Shown piece after piece: positions 15,701 to 24,294 of a stretch of DNA of 64,000 nucleotides. The notes under the pieces are model-generated. The model was not told the origin of the DNA. It did not search any database and saw only the letters and a program-made list of their open reading frames with translations. The translations under genes were made by a program, and so were the position numbers. Source of the DNA: Amycolatopsis roodepoortensis (GTDB taxonomy: Bacteria; Actinomycetota; Actinomycetes; Mycobacteriales; Pseudonocardiaceae); assembly GCF_014873915.1 (NCBI RefSeq), contig NZ_JADBEJ010000005.1, positions 496,001 through 560,000 of the forward strand, read 5' to 3'. Numbering within the stretch: the stretch's first letter is position 1; each line of letters begins with the position of its first letter.

Positions 15701-16612
15701 CTACTCCACCCCCAGCGAGGCGAGCGCGCGGCGCATGTCGGCGGTGACCTGCTCGCGGTGCTCGCCGGTCAGTGGTCCCCGCGGCGGACGGCACGGCCCG
15801 CCGTAGCGGCCGACGAGGTCCATCCCGAGTTTGATCGCCTGGACGAACTCGGTGCGCGAGTCCCAGCGGAACGCCGCGACCAGCGGCTCGTAGAGTGCCC
15901 TGGCCTCTTCGAGTTTGCCGGCCCGCGCCAGGTCGAACAGGCGCACCGACTCGGCGGGGAAGACATTGGGGAATCCGGCGAACCAGCCGGTCGCGCCCAT
16001 CAGCAGGCTTTCCAGCACGACGTCGTCCGCGCCGCTGATCACGTCCAGACCCGGTGCCTGCTCGCGGATCTCCAGCACCCGCCGGACGTCGCCGGAGAAC
16101 TCCTTGACCGCGACCACGTTGTCGATCTGAGCGATCTCGGCGAGCAGGGCAGGCGTGAGATCGACCTTGGTGTCGATGGGGTTGTTGTAGACCATCACCG
16201 GCAGCCCGACCGACGCCACCGCTTCGAAATGCGCGAGCACCTCGCCGCGGTTCGCGCGGTACATGGTGGGCGGCAGGCACAGCAGGCCGCCGGCACCGTC
16301 CTCGGCCGCGACCTCGGCCCAGTACTTGGCCTGATGCGAGCCGGGGCCGTGCACGCCGACCACGACGATCCCGTCGTCGCCGACGGTTTCGATCGCGGTG
16401 CGGGCGACGCGTCGGCGTTCCTCGTCGGTCAGCGACGAGTATTCGCCGAGCGAGCCGTTCGGGCCGACGCCCCGGCAGCCGTTGTCGACCAGCCACCGGC
16501 AGTGTGCGGCGTAGGCGTCGTAGTCCACGGCCAGCCCGGCGGGAGCCGACGCGTCCACCCGGTACGGGAGTGCGGTCGCGACGACGACGCCACCGAGGTC
16601 GGGGGTGCTCAT
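15701..16612 (-). CDS. Pyrroline-4-hydroxy-2-carboxylate deaminase (DHDPS/NAL family)
   Basis: 303 residues, class I aldolase barrel. Schiff-base Lys170 (VAVKEFSGD), the tyrosine of VYNNP at 142 and the GPNGSLGEYSSL phosphate-loop equivalent are present. In the hydroxyproline pathway this enzyme removes water and ammonia from delta-1-pyrroline-4-hydroxy-2-carboxylate to give alpha-ketoglutaric semialdehyde. The ATG at 16612 overlaps the stop of the preceding dehydrogenase subunit (ATGA). Lysine-biosynthetic DapA is unlikely because of the operon context. Confidence 0.88.
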   Translation of the reverse strand: MSTPDLGGVVVATALPYRVDASAPAGLAVDYDAYAAHCRWLVDNGCRGVGPNGSLGEYSSLTDEERRRVARTAIETVGDDGIVVVGVHGPGSHQAKYWAEVAAEDGAGGLLCLPPTMYRANRGEVLAHFEAVASVGLPVMVYNNPIDTKVDLTPALLAEIAQIDNVVAVKEFSGDVRRVLEIREQAPGLDVISGADDVVLESLLMGATGWFAGFPNVFPAESVRLFDLARAGKLEEARALYEPLVAAFRWDSRTEFVQAIKLGMDLVGRYGGPCRPPRGPLTGEHREQVTADMRRALASLGVE

Positions 16613-17970
16613 CCAGGTTCTCCTTCGGTTCGGGCGGCGAGTTCGCCCAGCCGGATCGGCTGGACGATCGGGCGGTGATGCCGTTCGGTACCACCACAGA
16701 GTTCGGACACGGTCGGACCGCAGATGCGGCCCTGGCACGGGCCGAGGCCGGCCCGGGTGCCGAGTTTCAGGGCGTGCGGACCGGGACAGACCGTGTCCTC
16801 GGCCGCACGCGTCAGTTCGCCGTACGTCGTCTCCTCGCAGCGGCAGACGATCGTGTCTTCGCGCAGCCAGCCTCTCCAGGCTGCGCCGATGGGGTGGGCC
16901 GCGGCGAGGCGTTCGGCGAAGGCCAGGGCCCGGTCGCGGGCGCGGATCAACCCCGGCGACGGCTCGGCCCCGGCCGCGACGCAGCCGGCCACCGCTCCCT
17001 CGGCCGCTGCCGTGACCGCGCCGCCGATACCGGTGATCTCGCCCGCGGCGAAGACACCGTCCACTGTGGTCCGTTGCGCGGCGTCGACCCGCACGAACCC
17101 CTCGTCCAGCGCGCAGCCCGCGGCGACGGCCAATTCCGGTTGAGGGACGAAACCGTGTCCGACGCAGACCGCGTCGACCTCATAGGTCCGCTCGGTGCCA
17201 GGAACGACCGACCAGTCGGCGCGGACCTTCGCGGTCACGACCTCGTGGACGCGGCCCGCGCCGCGCGCCTCGATCACCGCCCGGCCCATCCGGTACGGGA
17301 CCCGATGCCGGGCCAGCGTCGCGGCGTACCGCGCCAGTTCACCCGCCTTCCCCGCCTGGGCGGCGAGGCGCCAGGGGCGAGACGACCATCCTTTCCGGAC
17401 GGTCGAGAGCGGGTTCGCCTCCAGTACCGCGACCACCTCGGCCCCAACACCCAGCAACGATTCCGCGACCGGCAGCAGGAACGGCCCGGCCCCGGCGACG
17501 AGGACGCGCTCGCCGATCGCGACCCGCTCCCCCTTCGCCAGCGCCTGCGCCGCGCCCGCGGTGTACACGCCGGGCAGTTCCCAGCCGGGGAACGGCAGGG
17601 TGCGGTCGTGCGCGCCGGTCGCCAGGATCAGCGCGTCCGGGACGAGGGTCACCCGCCGCCGTCCAGCGCCGTCGGACTGCCCCCGCAGCACGTGCACCGT
17701 CTTCTGCGCGCGGTCGAACGCCCAGACCGAGGAGCCGGGCCACCACCGGCATCGCGGATGCGAGAGCACCCGGCGCCTCCGGTGGAACTCCGCCCACCCG
17801 TGCTGGACCCGCTCCGGACGCCGCGCCGCGTACGCCCCGGGAAGCATCCGGTGGTACTGCCCGCCGGGGGTCTCCGCCTGGTCCAGCACCGTGACCTGGG
17901 CACCGGCCCGCAGCGCGTGCTCGGCCGCCGCGAGCCCGGCGGGCCCGGCGCCGACGATCACCACGTTCAC
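16609..17970 (-). CDS. D-hydroxyproline dehydrogenase, FAD/iron-sulfur alpha-like subunit
   Basis: 453 residues from a GTG overlapping the ferredoxin-like gene. An N-terminal Rossmann FAD site ([15 protein letters not shown]) is followed by a second nucleotide fold (GERVLVAGAGPFLLPVAE) and a C-terminal BFD-like [2Fe-2S] region (CRCEETTYGEL and LGPCQGRICG). This is the layout of the opine oxidase/heteromeric hydroxyproline dehydrogenase alpha subunit. It works with the small 2Fe-2S protein and the DadA-like subunit encoded just upstream to oxidise cis-4-hydroxy-D-proline and pass electrons to the respiratory chain. Confidence 0.87.
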   Translation of the reverse strand: MNVVIVGAGPAGLAAAEHALRAGAQVTVLDQAETPGGQYHRMLPGAYAARRPERVQHGWAEFHRRRRVLSHPRCRWWPGSSVWAFDRAQKTVHVLRGQSDGAGRRRVTLVPDALILATGAHDRTLPFPGWELPGVYTAGAAQALAKGERVAIGERVLVAGAGPFLLPVAESLLGVGAEVVAVLEANPLSTVRKGWSSRPWRLAAQAGKAGELARYAATLARHRVPYRMGRAVIEARGAGRVHEVVTAKVRADWSVVPGTERTYEVDAVCVGHGFVPQPELAVAAGCALDEGFVRVDAAQRTTVDGVFAAGEITGIGGAVTAAAEGAVAGCVAAGAEPSPGLIRARDRALAFAERLAAAHPIGAAWRGWLREDTIVCRCEETTYGELTRAAEDTVCPGPHALKLGTRAGLGPCQGRICGPTVSELCGGTERHHRPIVQPIRLGELAARTEGEPG

Positions 17971-18275
17971 GCGGTCTCCTCCCGGGACTGGGTGCGGATC
18001 TCGTCCCCGTCCGCGGCCGGGCGGCGGCACGCGCGGACGTCGGGCACGTCGTTCACCGTGAGCAGGCAGTCGAAACAGGCGCCGATACCGCAGAACACGC
18101 CGCGCGGTGCCCCCGACCGGGTGGTGCGCCAGGAGGTCCGGCCGGCGGCGAGCAACACGCCGGCCACGCTCTGCCCGGCGATCCCGGTCAGGGTCTCGCC
18201 GTCGACGGTGATCCGGATCGGCCGGTCGGTGCGGCCCACCGGATCGCGATCGCGCGGCAGCAGCCACCCGCTCAT
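17967..18275 (-). CDS. D-hydroxyproline dehydrogenase, small (2Fe-2S)-binding subunit
   Basis: 102 residues. Cysteines 62, 67, 70 and 83 (CGIGACFDC ... RAC) form a plant-type 2Fe-2S site, after a beta-rich segment (ITVDGETLTGIAGQSVAGVLLAAG). It overlaps the FAD subunit downstream and the DadA-like subunit upstream by 4 bp each. It is the third subunit expected of the heteromeric enzyme and probably carries electrons between the two flavin centres. Confidence 0.87.
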   Translation of the reverse strand: MSGWLLPRDRDPVGRTDRPIRITVDGETLTGIAGQSVAGVLLAAGRTSWRTTRSGAPRGVFCGIGACFDCLLTVNDVPDVRACRRPAADGDEIRTQSREETA

Positions 18276-19435
18276 GCCGCCACCACCGCCGGACGGTCCA
18301 CGGTGAACTCTTCGACGGGCATCGACGGCTCCGTCCCGGTGAGCAGTTCGCGCAGCAGCCGCGCGGTGCCGACGCTCAGGCCGATCCCGGCGCCCTCGTG
18401 CCCGGTGGCGTGCCAGAGATTCCCCAGCCGCGGATCCTCGCCGAGCACCGGGAGGTGATCGTCGACGTAGGGCCGGAAACCGCCGTACGCGCGCATGATC
18501 GCGACGTCGGCGAGCGCCGGAAACAGGCGCAGCGCCTTGACCGCGATGGCGCTCAGCACGTCGGGGCGGATCGCGTCGTCGAACTCCACCCGGCGCCGGG
18601 ACGAGCCGATCAGCACGGTGCCGCCCCAGGTCGACTCGACGACGGCGGAGGTCTGCAGCTCACCCGAATCGGCACCGACCGCGCCGACGTAATCGGCGTC
18701 GTACACCTTGTGCCGGACGACCCCGGGCATCGGCGTGGTCACCAGCACCTCGCCGCGGCGGGGCCGGACCGCGATCGCGGCGCCGAGACGCGCCGACACC
18801 TGGCCCGCCCACGGGCCCGCGGCGTTCAAGACGACGTCGGCCTCGATCACTTCACCGGGCACCCGGACGCCGGTGATCCGTCCGTTGTGGACGGTCGCGC
18901 CGACGACTTCGGTGTCGGAACGCAGCCGGGCGCCGTGACGCAGCGCGGAGCCCAGCAGGGCCAGCGCCGCGCCCGCGGGCTGGACCTGCGCGTCCTCCGG
19001 GTAGTGGAACGCGGCGGTCACCTCGCGGGTCAGCGCGGGCTCCGCGTCGGCGAGTTCCTTGTGGGACAACGGTTCCGCGCGAACACCGGGCTGTGACGCG
19101 GCGAAGGCGGTGAGGGCCCGGGCTCCGTCGTCCGTGGTGGCGACGACGATGCCACCCTTGGGGTCGTATTCGATCGCCGCTGCGGCGCGGGCGTCCTCGT
19201 CGGCGATCTCGGCGACGACCTGCGGCCACAACGCGGTCGACAGCTTGGCGAGTTCGAGTTCGGCGCCGGGTCCCTTGTCGGAGACGAGGATGTTGCCCTC
19301 GCCGTGCGAAGTGGTTCCCCCGGCGGGACGGCCGCGATCCACGACCACGACGTCGAAGCCCGCCAGGCTCAGCTCACGGGCGCACGCGGCGCCGACGATA
19401 CCCGCGCCCAGGACGACCACGCGCGTTCGGTTCAT
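18272..19435 (-). CDS. D-hydroxyproline dehydrogenase, DadA-like FAD catalytic (beta-like) subunit
   Basis: 387 residues, DAO family. It has the N-terminal dinucleotide site (VVVLGAGIVGAACARELSLAG), a mid-region FAD/substrate domain and a C-terminal GHEGAGIGLSVGTARLLRELL. GGAGG precedes the ATG. It is the first structural gene of the operon and is transcribed from a promoter in the 78-bp gap after the regulator, where a dyad is also present. By analogy with the heterotrimeric dehydrogenases of hydroxyproline-degrading bacteria it holds the substrate site. Confidence 0.87.
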   Translation of the reverse strand: MNRTRVVVLGAGIVGAACARELSLAGFDVVVVDRGRPAGGTTSHGEGNILVSDKGPGAELELAKLSTALWPQVVAEIADEDARAAAAIEYDPKGGIVVATTDDGARALTAFAASQPGVRAEPLSHKELADAEPALTREVTAAFHYPEDAQVQPAGAALALLGSALRHGARLRSDTEVVGATVHNGRITGVRVPGEVIEADVVLNAAGPWAGQVSARLGAAIAVRPRRGEVLVTTPMPGVVRHKVYDADYVGAVGADSGELQTSAVVESTWGGTVLIGSSRRRVEFDDAIRPDVLSAIAVKALRLFPALADVAIMRAYGGFRPYVDDHLPVLGEDPRLGNLWHATGHEGAGIGLSVGTARLLRELLTGTEPSMPVEEFTVDRPAVVAA

Positions 19436-19446
19436 CGACCCTCCAG

Positions 19447-19465
19447 CGTTCGGTAAAGCGAACGA
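19447..19465. promoter_or_regulatory. Putative repressor operator A of the hydroxyproline operon
   Basis: CGTTCGGTAAAGCGAACGA, a dyad CGTTCG-N6-CGAACG. It overlaps the expected transcription start of the promoter at 19470-19499. The 19-bp sequence recurs with 17 of 19 matches upstream of the regulator gene (20149-20167). Confidence 0.65.
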
Positions 19466-19469
19466 TCGG

Positions 19470-19499
19470 AGCGTAGGTTCCGCCCCGGAGGAGTGTCAA
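19470..19499 (-). promoter_or_regulatory. Putative promoter of the hydroxyproline operon
   Basis: TTGACA (19499-19494), an 18-bp spacer and TACGCT (19475-19470) on the minus strand, close to the consensus for the major sigma factor. Transcription would begin inside operator A. Confidence 0.6.
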
Positions 19500-19513
19500 T
19501 ACCCGGCGAGCGG

Positions 19514-20113
19514 TCAGCCCTTCAGCACCGGATGCGGCCTGCCGTCGAGCCGTTCGTCTGCGCGGTACTGCAGCAGCAGCACCGAGTGCACCGGGCCGTC
19601 CGAAGCGGTGTAGCAATGCGGCTCACGGGCGTCGAAGGCGACGTAATCCCCAGGCCCGACCTCGACGGTCTTCCCCGCCACCTCGACCAGCAACGATCCG
19701 GTCTGCACGATGGTGTGCTCGACTCCGACGTGCCCCTGCGAACGTTGCGGCGCGTCCCCGCGGACCACCTGGTCGTACACCTCGAAGACGCCGTCACCGG
19801 CCTCGATGCGCCGCAACGGCCGGAGATCCACTCCCTCGCCGCTGAGCACCTCGACGTCGGCCCCGCGCACCACGGTGAGCGCGCCGCCGGCCCGATGGTC
19901 GAGCAGGTCCGAGATCGCCACCTCCAGCACCCTGGACAGGCTGAACACGGTCTCGATGGTCGGATTGCCGCCGCCGGACTCCAGCTGCGACAGCGTCGCC
20001 TTGCCGATACCCGAGCGCCGCGAGAGCTCCGACAGCGAGATGCCCCGCGCCGCCCTGGCCGCGCGCAGGTTGACCGCCAGCATGTCCCGGATCGAGGGCG
20101 TCTCGTCCTGCAC
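19514..20113 (-). CDS. XRE-cupin transcriptional regulator of hydroxyproline catabolism
   Basis: 199 residues. An N-terminal Cro/C1-type helix-turn-helix (about 12-70; AARGISLSELSRRSGIGKATLSQLESGG) is joined to a C-terminal cupin (about 115-190; VGVEHTIVQTGSLLVEVAGKTVEVGPGDYVAFDAREPH). The family pairs DNA binding with small-molecule sensing. It lies immediately upstream of the operon on the same strand, and matching dyads occur before both this gene and the operon, so it probably represses itself and the operon until hydroxyproline or an intermediate appears. Confidence 0.85.
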   Translation of the reverse strand: MQDETPSIRDMLAVNLRAARAARGISLSELSRRSGIGKATLSQLESGGGNPTIETVFSLSRVLEVAISDLLDHRAGGALTVVRGADVEVLSGEGVDLRPLRRIEAGDGVFEVYDQVVRGDAPQRSQGHVGVEHTIVQTGSLLVEVAGKTVEVGPGDYVAFDAREPHCYTASDGPVHSVLLLQYRADERLDGRPHPVLKG

Positions 20114-20148
20114 CGCTTCTCCCCTGTCGTTCGTCGAACCGTACGACC

Positions 20149-20167
20149 TCGTTCGCTTTGCCGATCG
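20149..20167. promoter_or_regulatory. Putative repressor operator B
   Basis: On the minus strand CGATCGGCAAAGCGAACGA, 17 of 19 identical to operator A, 36 bp upstream of the regulator start codon. A related half-site (TCGTTCGTCGAACC) lies at 20128-20140. Confidence 0.6.
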
Positions 20168-20340
20168 AGTTCGCGGACATCATGACACGCCTCCCGGCGC
20201 CGGGGGGCATAGCCGAGGCCGATGGGGCGGCGCGATGGTGGACCGCGCGGACCGCGATGAAACTCCATCACCAACCGGTGTGTCACCGTCGACACAGGGT
20301 CACGGGCGCACCGTCGATTCCCTCCAGCGAGGAGATTCCC

Positions 20341-21471
20341 GTGCAGCTGATCCGCAGATCCGCGGGCCGACGACTTCGGGCGTTCGGCGCGGTGCTCATC
20401 ACGACCCTCGGACTGACCGCGGCCGCCGCCACCCCGGCGACGGCGGCCGCGAACGCCTGTCTCACCGGCACACTCGCCTTCGACCACTACGACGCCGAAG
20501 CCGGGACGAGCAAACCACTGCGCACGCAGGTGGCGCGGAACGCGAACTGGGAACTGTGGGGCCGCACCGGTTCCGGCACGGCGACCAGGCTCGCCGCCGG
20601 CATCACCGGCGCGTCCGACGGCCGGTTCACCGCCTGCCACACCGCGTCCCTCGCCGAGGCGTACGTGCGGTTCCGGTCGAGCAGCACCTCGATGTGGCGG
20701 GTCGTGAAGGCCGCGAACGACACCACCGACTACACGTTCGACTCGGCGCGCCGCACGAACGTCTCCGGCACCGTCGACCTCGGCACGGTGAAGGTGCCTT
20801 CGTCGCTGCAGCGGGCGTGGAAGGTCGTGGACACGATGAACGTCCTGTACTGGAAGCGCGCGAACCCCTCTTCGTCGTGCTGGACGGCGCGGCAGGCCGA
20901 CGGGCGCTGCGACCGCATCACATTCGTCTGGGACCCGCGGGTCGCCGACGGCGGCTACTGGGACTACCCGAACACGAACTACGTCTTCCTGGGCGCGACG
21001 ATGCCCGACTCCAAACACCTCATCCTCCACGAGGCGGGACACTGGCTCCAGTGGCAGCTCTACGGCCGCGACTTCCCCGTCGTGGACGACTGCAACCCGC
21101 ACTACGTCGAGAAGCACAGTTCGGAATCCTGCGCCTGGACAGAGGGATTCGCCGACGCCGTCGCCGCCTACGCCCTCGGCGACTACCGCTACGTCCGTGA
21201 CGACGGGACGTCGGTGAGCTTCGAGAACGATGGCCCCACACCCGGCTGGGACGACGGCGACACCGTGCAGGGCCGGGTCGGCTCGTCGCTGCTGGACCTG
21301 TGGGCGCCGGACGGCCCGGACGGCGGGAACTGGGACCGCACGATCGCGCTGATGACCCGCCACTTCAGCCAGGACTTCCGCGAATACTTCACCGAGGACC
21401 GGCCCGCCGTCGGCCTGTCCACGACCGGTGCCGCCGAGCGGATCCTCGCCGGGCACACCATCTGGTACTGA
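20341..21471 (+). CDS. Secreted zinc metalloprotease-like protein
   Basis: 376 residues from a GTG after AGGAG. Signal peptide of about 37 residues (RRLRAFGAVLITTLGLTAAAATPATAA). The zinc motif HEAGH is at residues 230-234 and is followed about 40 residues later by WTEGFADAV, where the glutamate could be the third ligand of a gluzincin. Four or more cysteines (CLTG, CHTA, CWTARQADGRC, CNPH, SCAW) suggest disulfides. The protein is probably secreted. I do not recognise the exact family and the substrate is unknown. Confidence 0.75.
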   Translation: MQLIRRSAGRRLRAFGAVLITTLGLTAAAATPATAAANACLTGTLAFDHYDAEAGTSKPLRTQVARNANWELWGRTGSGTATRLAAGITGASDGRFTACHTASLAEAYVRFRSSSTSMWRVVKAANDTTDYTFDSARRTNVSGTVDLGTVKVPSSLQRAWKVVDTMNVLYWKRANPSSSCWTARQADGRCDRITFVWDPRVADGGYWDYPNTNYVFLGATMPDSKHLILHEAGHWLQWQLYGRDFPVVDDCNPHYVEKHSSESCAWTEGFADAVAAYALGDYRYVRDDGTSVSFENDGPTPGWDDGDTVQGRVGSSLLDLWAPDGPDGGNWDRTIALMTRHFSQDFREYFTEDRPAVGLSTTGAAERILAGHTIWY

Positions 21472-21478
21472 CCGGGAC

Positions 21479-21512
21479 CCTGGAGGGCCGGGCCGCGGCC
21501 CGGCCCTCCAGG
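21479..21512 (+). terminator. GC-rich hairpin after the metalloprotease gene
   Basis: A perfect palindrome (CCTGGAGGGCCGGGCCG and its complement, 34 bp in total) starts 7 bp after the stop codon. No T-run follows, which is usual for actinomycete terminators. Confidence 0.75.
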
Positions 21513-21599
21513 AGTGTCCACAAGGGACACATTTGAGCAGTACTGATGGTTCTTCTTGGATACCTACCGGGTCCGGTCGGTGGCGGCCTGGGAAGCGGT

Positions 21600-21652
21600 G
21601 TCGCGAAAGCCACTTTCGGGACATCAGACGTCTCGAAAGTGGCTTTCGCGAC
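21600..21652. repeat. 53-bp palindrome with 23-nt arms (family E)
   Basis: GTCGCGAAAGCCACTTTCGG and its near-exact complement are separated by a short loop (21623-21629). One mismatch occurs in the arms. It lies between two convergent genes and may terminate transcription from both sides. Confidence 0.8.
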
Positions 21653-21751
21653 ATGCTCGCCAGGGCGGTACCGGGCCCGGCCACGCCGACGTTGAGCGTG
21701 CCGGACTCCTTGGCGGCCTACGCCACCTTTGCCTTACCCCTCACCCGCCCT

Positions 21752-23167
21752 TCAGCTCCCGGCCGCCCGCACCCAAGCGGTGATCTCGTCGGCGGTCGAG
21801 GGGAAACCGCCGGAGAGCAGGTCGTACCCCGCTGGAGTGACCACGACGTCGTCCTCGATCCGGACGCCGAGGCCGCGCAGCTCCGGCGGCACGGTGCGGT
21901 CGCCGGCGTGGAAGTACAGACCGGGTTCCACCGCCAGCGCCATCCCCTCGGCGAGCGTGCCCTCGCGGTACGCCGACGGATGCGCGGCGGCGCAGTCGTG
22001 GACGTCGAGCCCGAGGAAATGGCCGGTACCGCAGACGATGTACCGGCGGTGCTGCTGCCCGTCCGGCGACAGCGCTTCGTCCACCGACACCGGGAGCAGG
22101 CCCCAATCGTGCAGACCCTCCGCGAGCACGCGCAGCGCCGTCGCCTGGAACGCGCCGTAGTCCTGGCCGGGACGGACCTCGCCCAGCGCCGCGACGTGCG
22201 CCCTGTGCACGAGGTCGTAGACGTCGCGTTGCGCCTTCGTGAACTCCCCGCCGACCGGGAAGGTGCGGGTGATGTCGGCCGTGTACAGGGAATCCACCTC
22301 GACGCCGGCGTCCAGCAGCAGGAGGCTGTCCTCGGTCACCCGCCCGTCGCAGCGCGTCCAGTGCAGGATCGGCGCGTGCGGTCCGGCCGCCACGATGGAG
22401 GTGTAGCCCGGTCCGGTCCCCTCGCTGCGGGCACGGCGGTCGAAGGTGCCCTGAAGCCAGCGTTCCCCGCCACCGCGGACCGCCTCCGGAAGCGCGGCCA
22501 GCACGTCGGCGAACCCGAGGGCCGTGGCGTCGACGGCGGCGCGCAACTGGCCGATCTCCCAGTCGTCCTTGATCCGGCGGAGCTCCGCGAGGACGGTCCG
22601 GAGCCGTTCGCTGTGGCCGAAGCGGTACGCGTCGAGCGCGGGATCGACCCCGGCACCGACCAGGACGCTCGGATTCCGTCCGCGCAAACCGTGCGGGAGA
22701 TCCTCCAGCGGACGGCATTCGATGCCGAGCGCGCGCTCGTACGCGGCCGGTCCGGCGGCGGAGCCGACCCACAACGGGCTGGTGTCGGCGTCGCCGACGA
22801 AGTCGGGCTCGTGCGCCTCGGCGGGCCGCGGGACGTACAGCGTGGCGTGGTGGCCGTCCCCCGCCGGGGTCATCACGAGGATCGCGCCCTCACGCTGGCA
22901 GCCGGTGAGCCAGACGAAGTCGCTGTCGGCGCGGAAGCCGTGGAAGGTGTCGTTGGACCGCACCACGGCCCTGCCCGCCGCGAGCGCGATCCGCTGACCG
23001 GGCAGTTCCGCCGACAGCCTGCCGCGATGGGCGGCGGCCGCCTCCGCGGTACCCGCCGGCACGTCCACCGCGGTGTCGGCGGGCTCCCACCCGTCGCTGA
23101 TCCAGTTCCGGAACCCCTTGGCGGCCAGCAGCGCGCGCAGATCCGGCCGGGTTCGGTCGCCGGTCAT
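21752..23167 (-). CDS. Xaa-Pro aminopeptidase (aminopeptidase P, M24B)
   Basis: 471 residues, of normal length. The creatinase-like N-terminal domain (about 1-200) precedes a pita-bread domain with the metal ligands: Asp in LLLLDAGVEVDSLY and TADITRTF, His in CGTGHFLGLDVHD, Glu in AVEPGLY and in RIEDDV. It releases the N-terminal residue before proline in peptides. The ATG at 23167 follows AGGGGAG. It is divergent from a LysR regulator, which may control it. The preceding hydroxyproline operon makes a role in collagen-peptide use plausible, but that is inference. Confidence 0.92.
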   Translation of the reverse strand: MTGDRTRPDLRALLAAKGFRNWISDGWEPADTAVDVPAGTAEAAAAHRGRLSAELPGQRIALAAGRAVVRSNDTFHGFRADSDFVWLTGCQREGAILVMTPAGDGHHATLYVPRPAEAHEPDFVGDADTSPLWVGSAAGPAAYERALGIECRPLEDLPHGLRGRNPSVLVGAGVDPALDAYRFGHSERLRTVLAELRRIKDDWEIGQLRAAVDATALGFADVLAALPEAVRGGGERWLQGTFDRRARSEGTGPGYTSIVAAGPHAPILHWTRCDGRVTEDSLLLLDAGVEVDSLYTADITRTFPVGGEFTKAQRDVYDLVHRAHVAALGEVRPGQDYGAFQATALRVLAEGLHDWGLLPVSVDEALSPDGQQHRRYIVCGTGHFLGLDVHDCAAAHPSAYREGTLAEGMALAVEPGLYFHAGDRTVPPELRGLGVRIEDDVVVTPAGYDLLSGGFPSTADEITAWVRAAGS

Positions 23168-23257
23168 CGGCTCCCCTTTCAGGTAGTCACGGTTCTGGCC
23201 GCACCTTCGCACCGCGAACGGCCGGGCCGTAATGACCGGCGGCGATAGACTCCGCCT

Positions 23258-24238
23258 ATGGCCCTGGAGATCCGGCACCTGCGGGCGATCTGCGCCATCG
23301 CCGAAGCGGGCAGCCTCTCGCAGGCGGCCGCCGCGCTGGGCATGTCCCAGCCGTCGCTGACCTCGCTGCTCCAGCGGCTCGAACGCCAGATCGGCGCGCC
23401 GCTGTTCGTCCGCAGCCATACCGGCGTGACCCCGACCCCGGTCGGCGAGCAGACGTTGCGCCGGGCGCTGACCCTGCTCGTGGAGTTCGACCGGTTCGAA
23501 AGCGACCTCCTCGGCGCGCTCGGCGACGGACCGGTCCGGCTCGGATCGTCCCAAATGGACTGTCTGCCCACCTTCGTCGAACGGCTGGACGACGCGCTGC
23601 CGGGGCTGGACGTGACCGTCCACGTCGAACCCTCCAGCACGGTGCTGGCGCAGGCGCTGGCCCGCGCGACGCTCGACATCGCCGTCATCGCCATGTCCGA
23701 CGACCAGGAAGTGCCGCTGGCGAAGCATCTCGGGCACCGGGTGCTGTTCTCGTGGGTGCCCGTGTTCGTCGGTCTCCCCGCGAAGCACCCGCTCGCCGAC
23801 GGCTTCGAAGTCGACCTGGCCGACCTTGCCGACGAAGCATGGATCGGCCCGCCCGGCCCCGAGGACGGCTCGCTGACGTCGCTGCGCGCGGCGACGCATC
23901 GCGCCGGGTTCACGCCGCGGATCCGGTTCGAGTGCCCGAACGGCGGCGGACGGCACCTGATCGCCACCGGGCAGGCGGTGCAGCTCGTCGAGCCCACCGC
24001 GCCCGAACTGCCCGGCATGGTCGTCCGGCCGTTGAAGGGTGACCCGATGCGGATGCGGCTGGTGCTTGCCTGGCGCAAGGAACGGCTGACGTGGGATCAG
24101 GCGGAGAACGTGTACCGCGCGGTCATGACGTCATACACGCGGCACGCGATGGCGTCGACCCCGTTCCGGACCTGGTGGGAGCGGCGGCGGAGCGCACGGT
24201 CGTGGGACGGGCTGGTGGACTTCTTCCGAAGCCTGTAA
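23258..24238 (+). CDS. LysR family transcriptional regulator
   Basis: 326 residues. The N-terminal winged helix (2-62; LEIRHLRAICAIAEAGSLSQAAAALGMSQPSLTSLLQRLERQIGAPLF) is canonical, and the rest is the substrate-binding domain. Divergent from the Xaa-Pro aminopeptidase gene with a 90-bp intergenic region, the classical arrangement for LysR control of the neighbour. The inducer is unknown. Confidence 0.9.
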   Translation: MALEIRHLRAICAIAEAGSLSQAAAALGMSQPSLTSLLQRLERQIGAPLFVRSHTGVTPTPVGEQTLRRALTLLVEFDRFESDLLGALGDGPVRLGSSQMDCLPTFVERLDDALPGLDVTVHVEPSSTVLAQALARATLDIAVIAMSDDQEVPLAKHLGHRVLFSWVPVFVGLPAKHPLADGFEVDLADLADEAWIGPPGPEDGSLTSLRAATHRAGFTPRIRFECPNGGGRHLIATGQAVQLVEPTAPELPGMVVRPLKGDPMRMRLVLAWRKERLTWDQAENVYRAVMTSYTRHAMASTPFRTWWERRRSARSWDGLVDFFRSL

Positions 24239-24294
24239 CCCGATCCCGCCTCGCCGCGATGGACCCCGTACCGGGCGAACGGAGACGGGAGAAG

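Noticed and set aside
15701-16612. Lysine biosynthesis DapA
   Set aside because: The gene is in the middle of a hydroxyproline operon with overlapping neighbours; only the family fold is shared.
14685-16697. 670-codon frame on the minus strand across the epimerase and deaminase genes
   Set aside because: It is a different frame of the same coding strand with arginine-rich, low-complexity translation; the epimerase and deaminase frames have all active-site motifs.
19522-21684. 720-codon minus-strand frame across the regulator and metalloprotease genes
   Set aside because: It crosses two well-supported genes and has a low-complexity translation typical of a non-coding frame.
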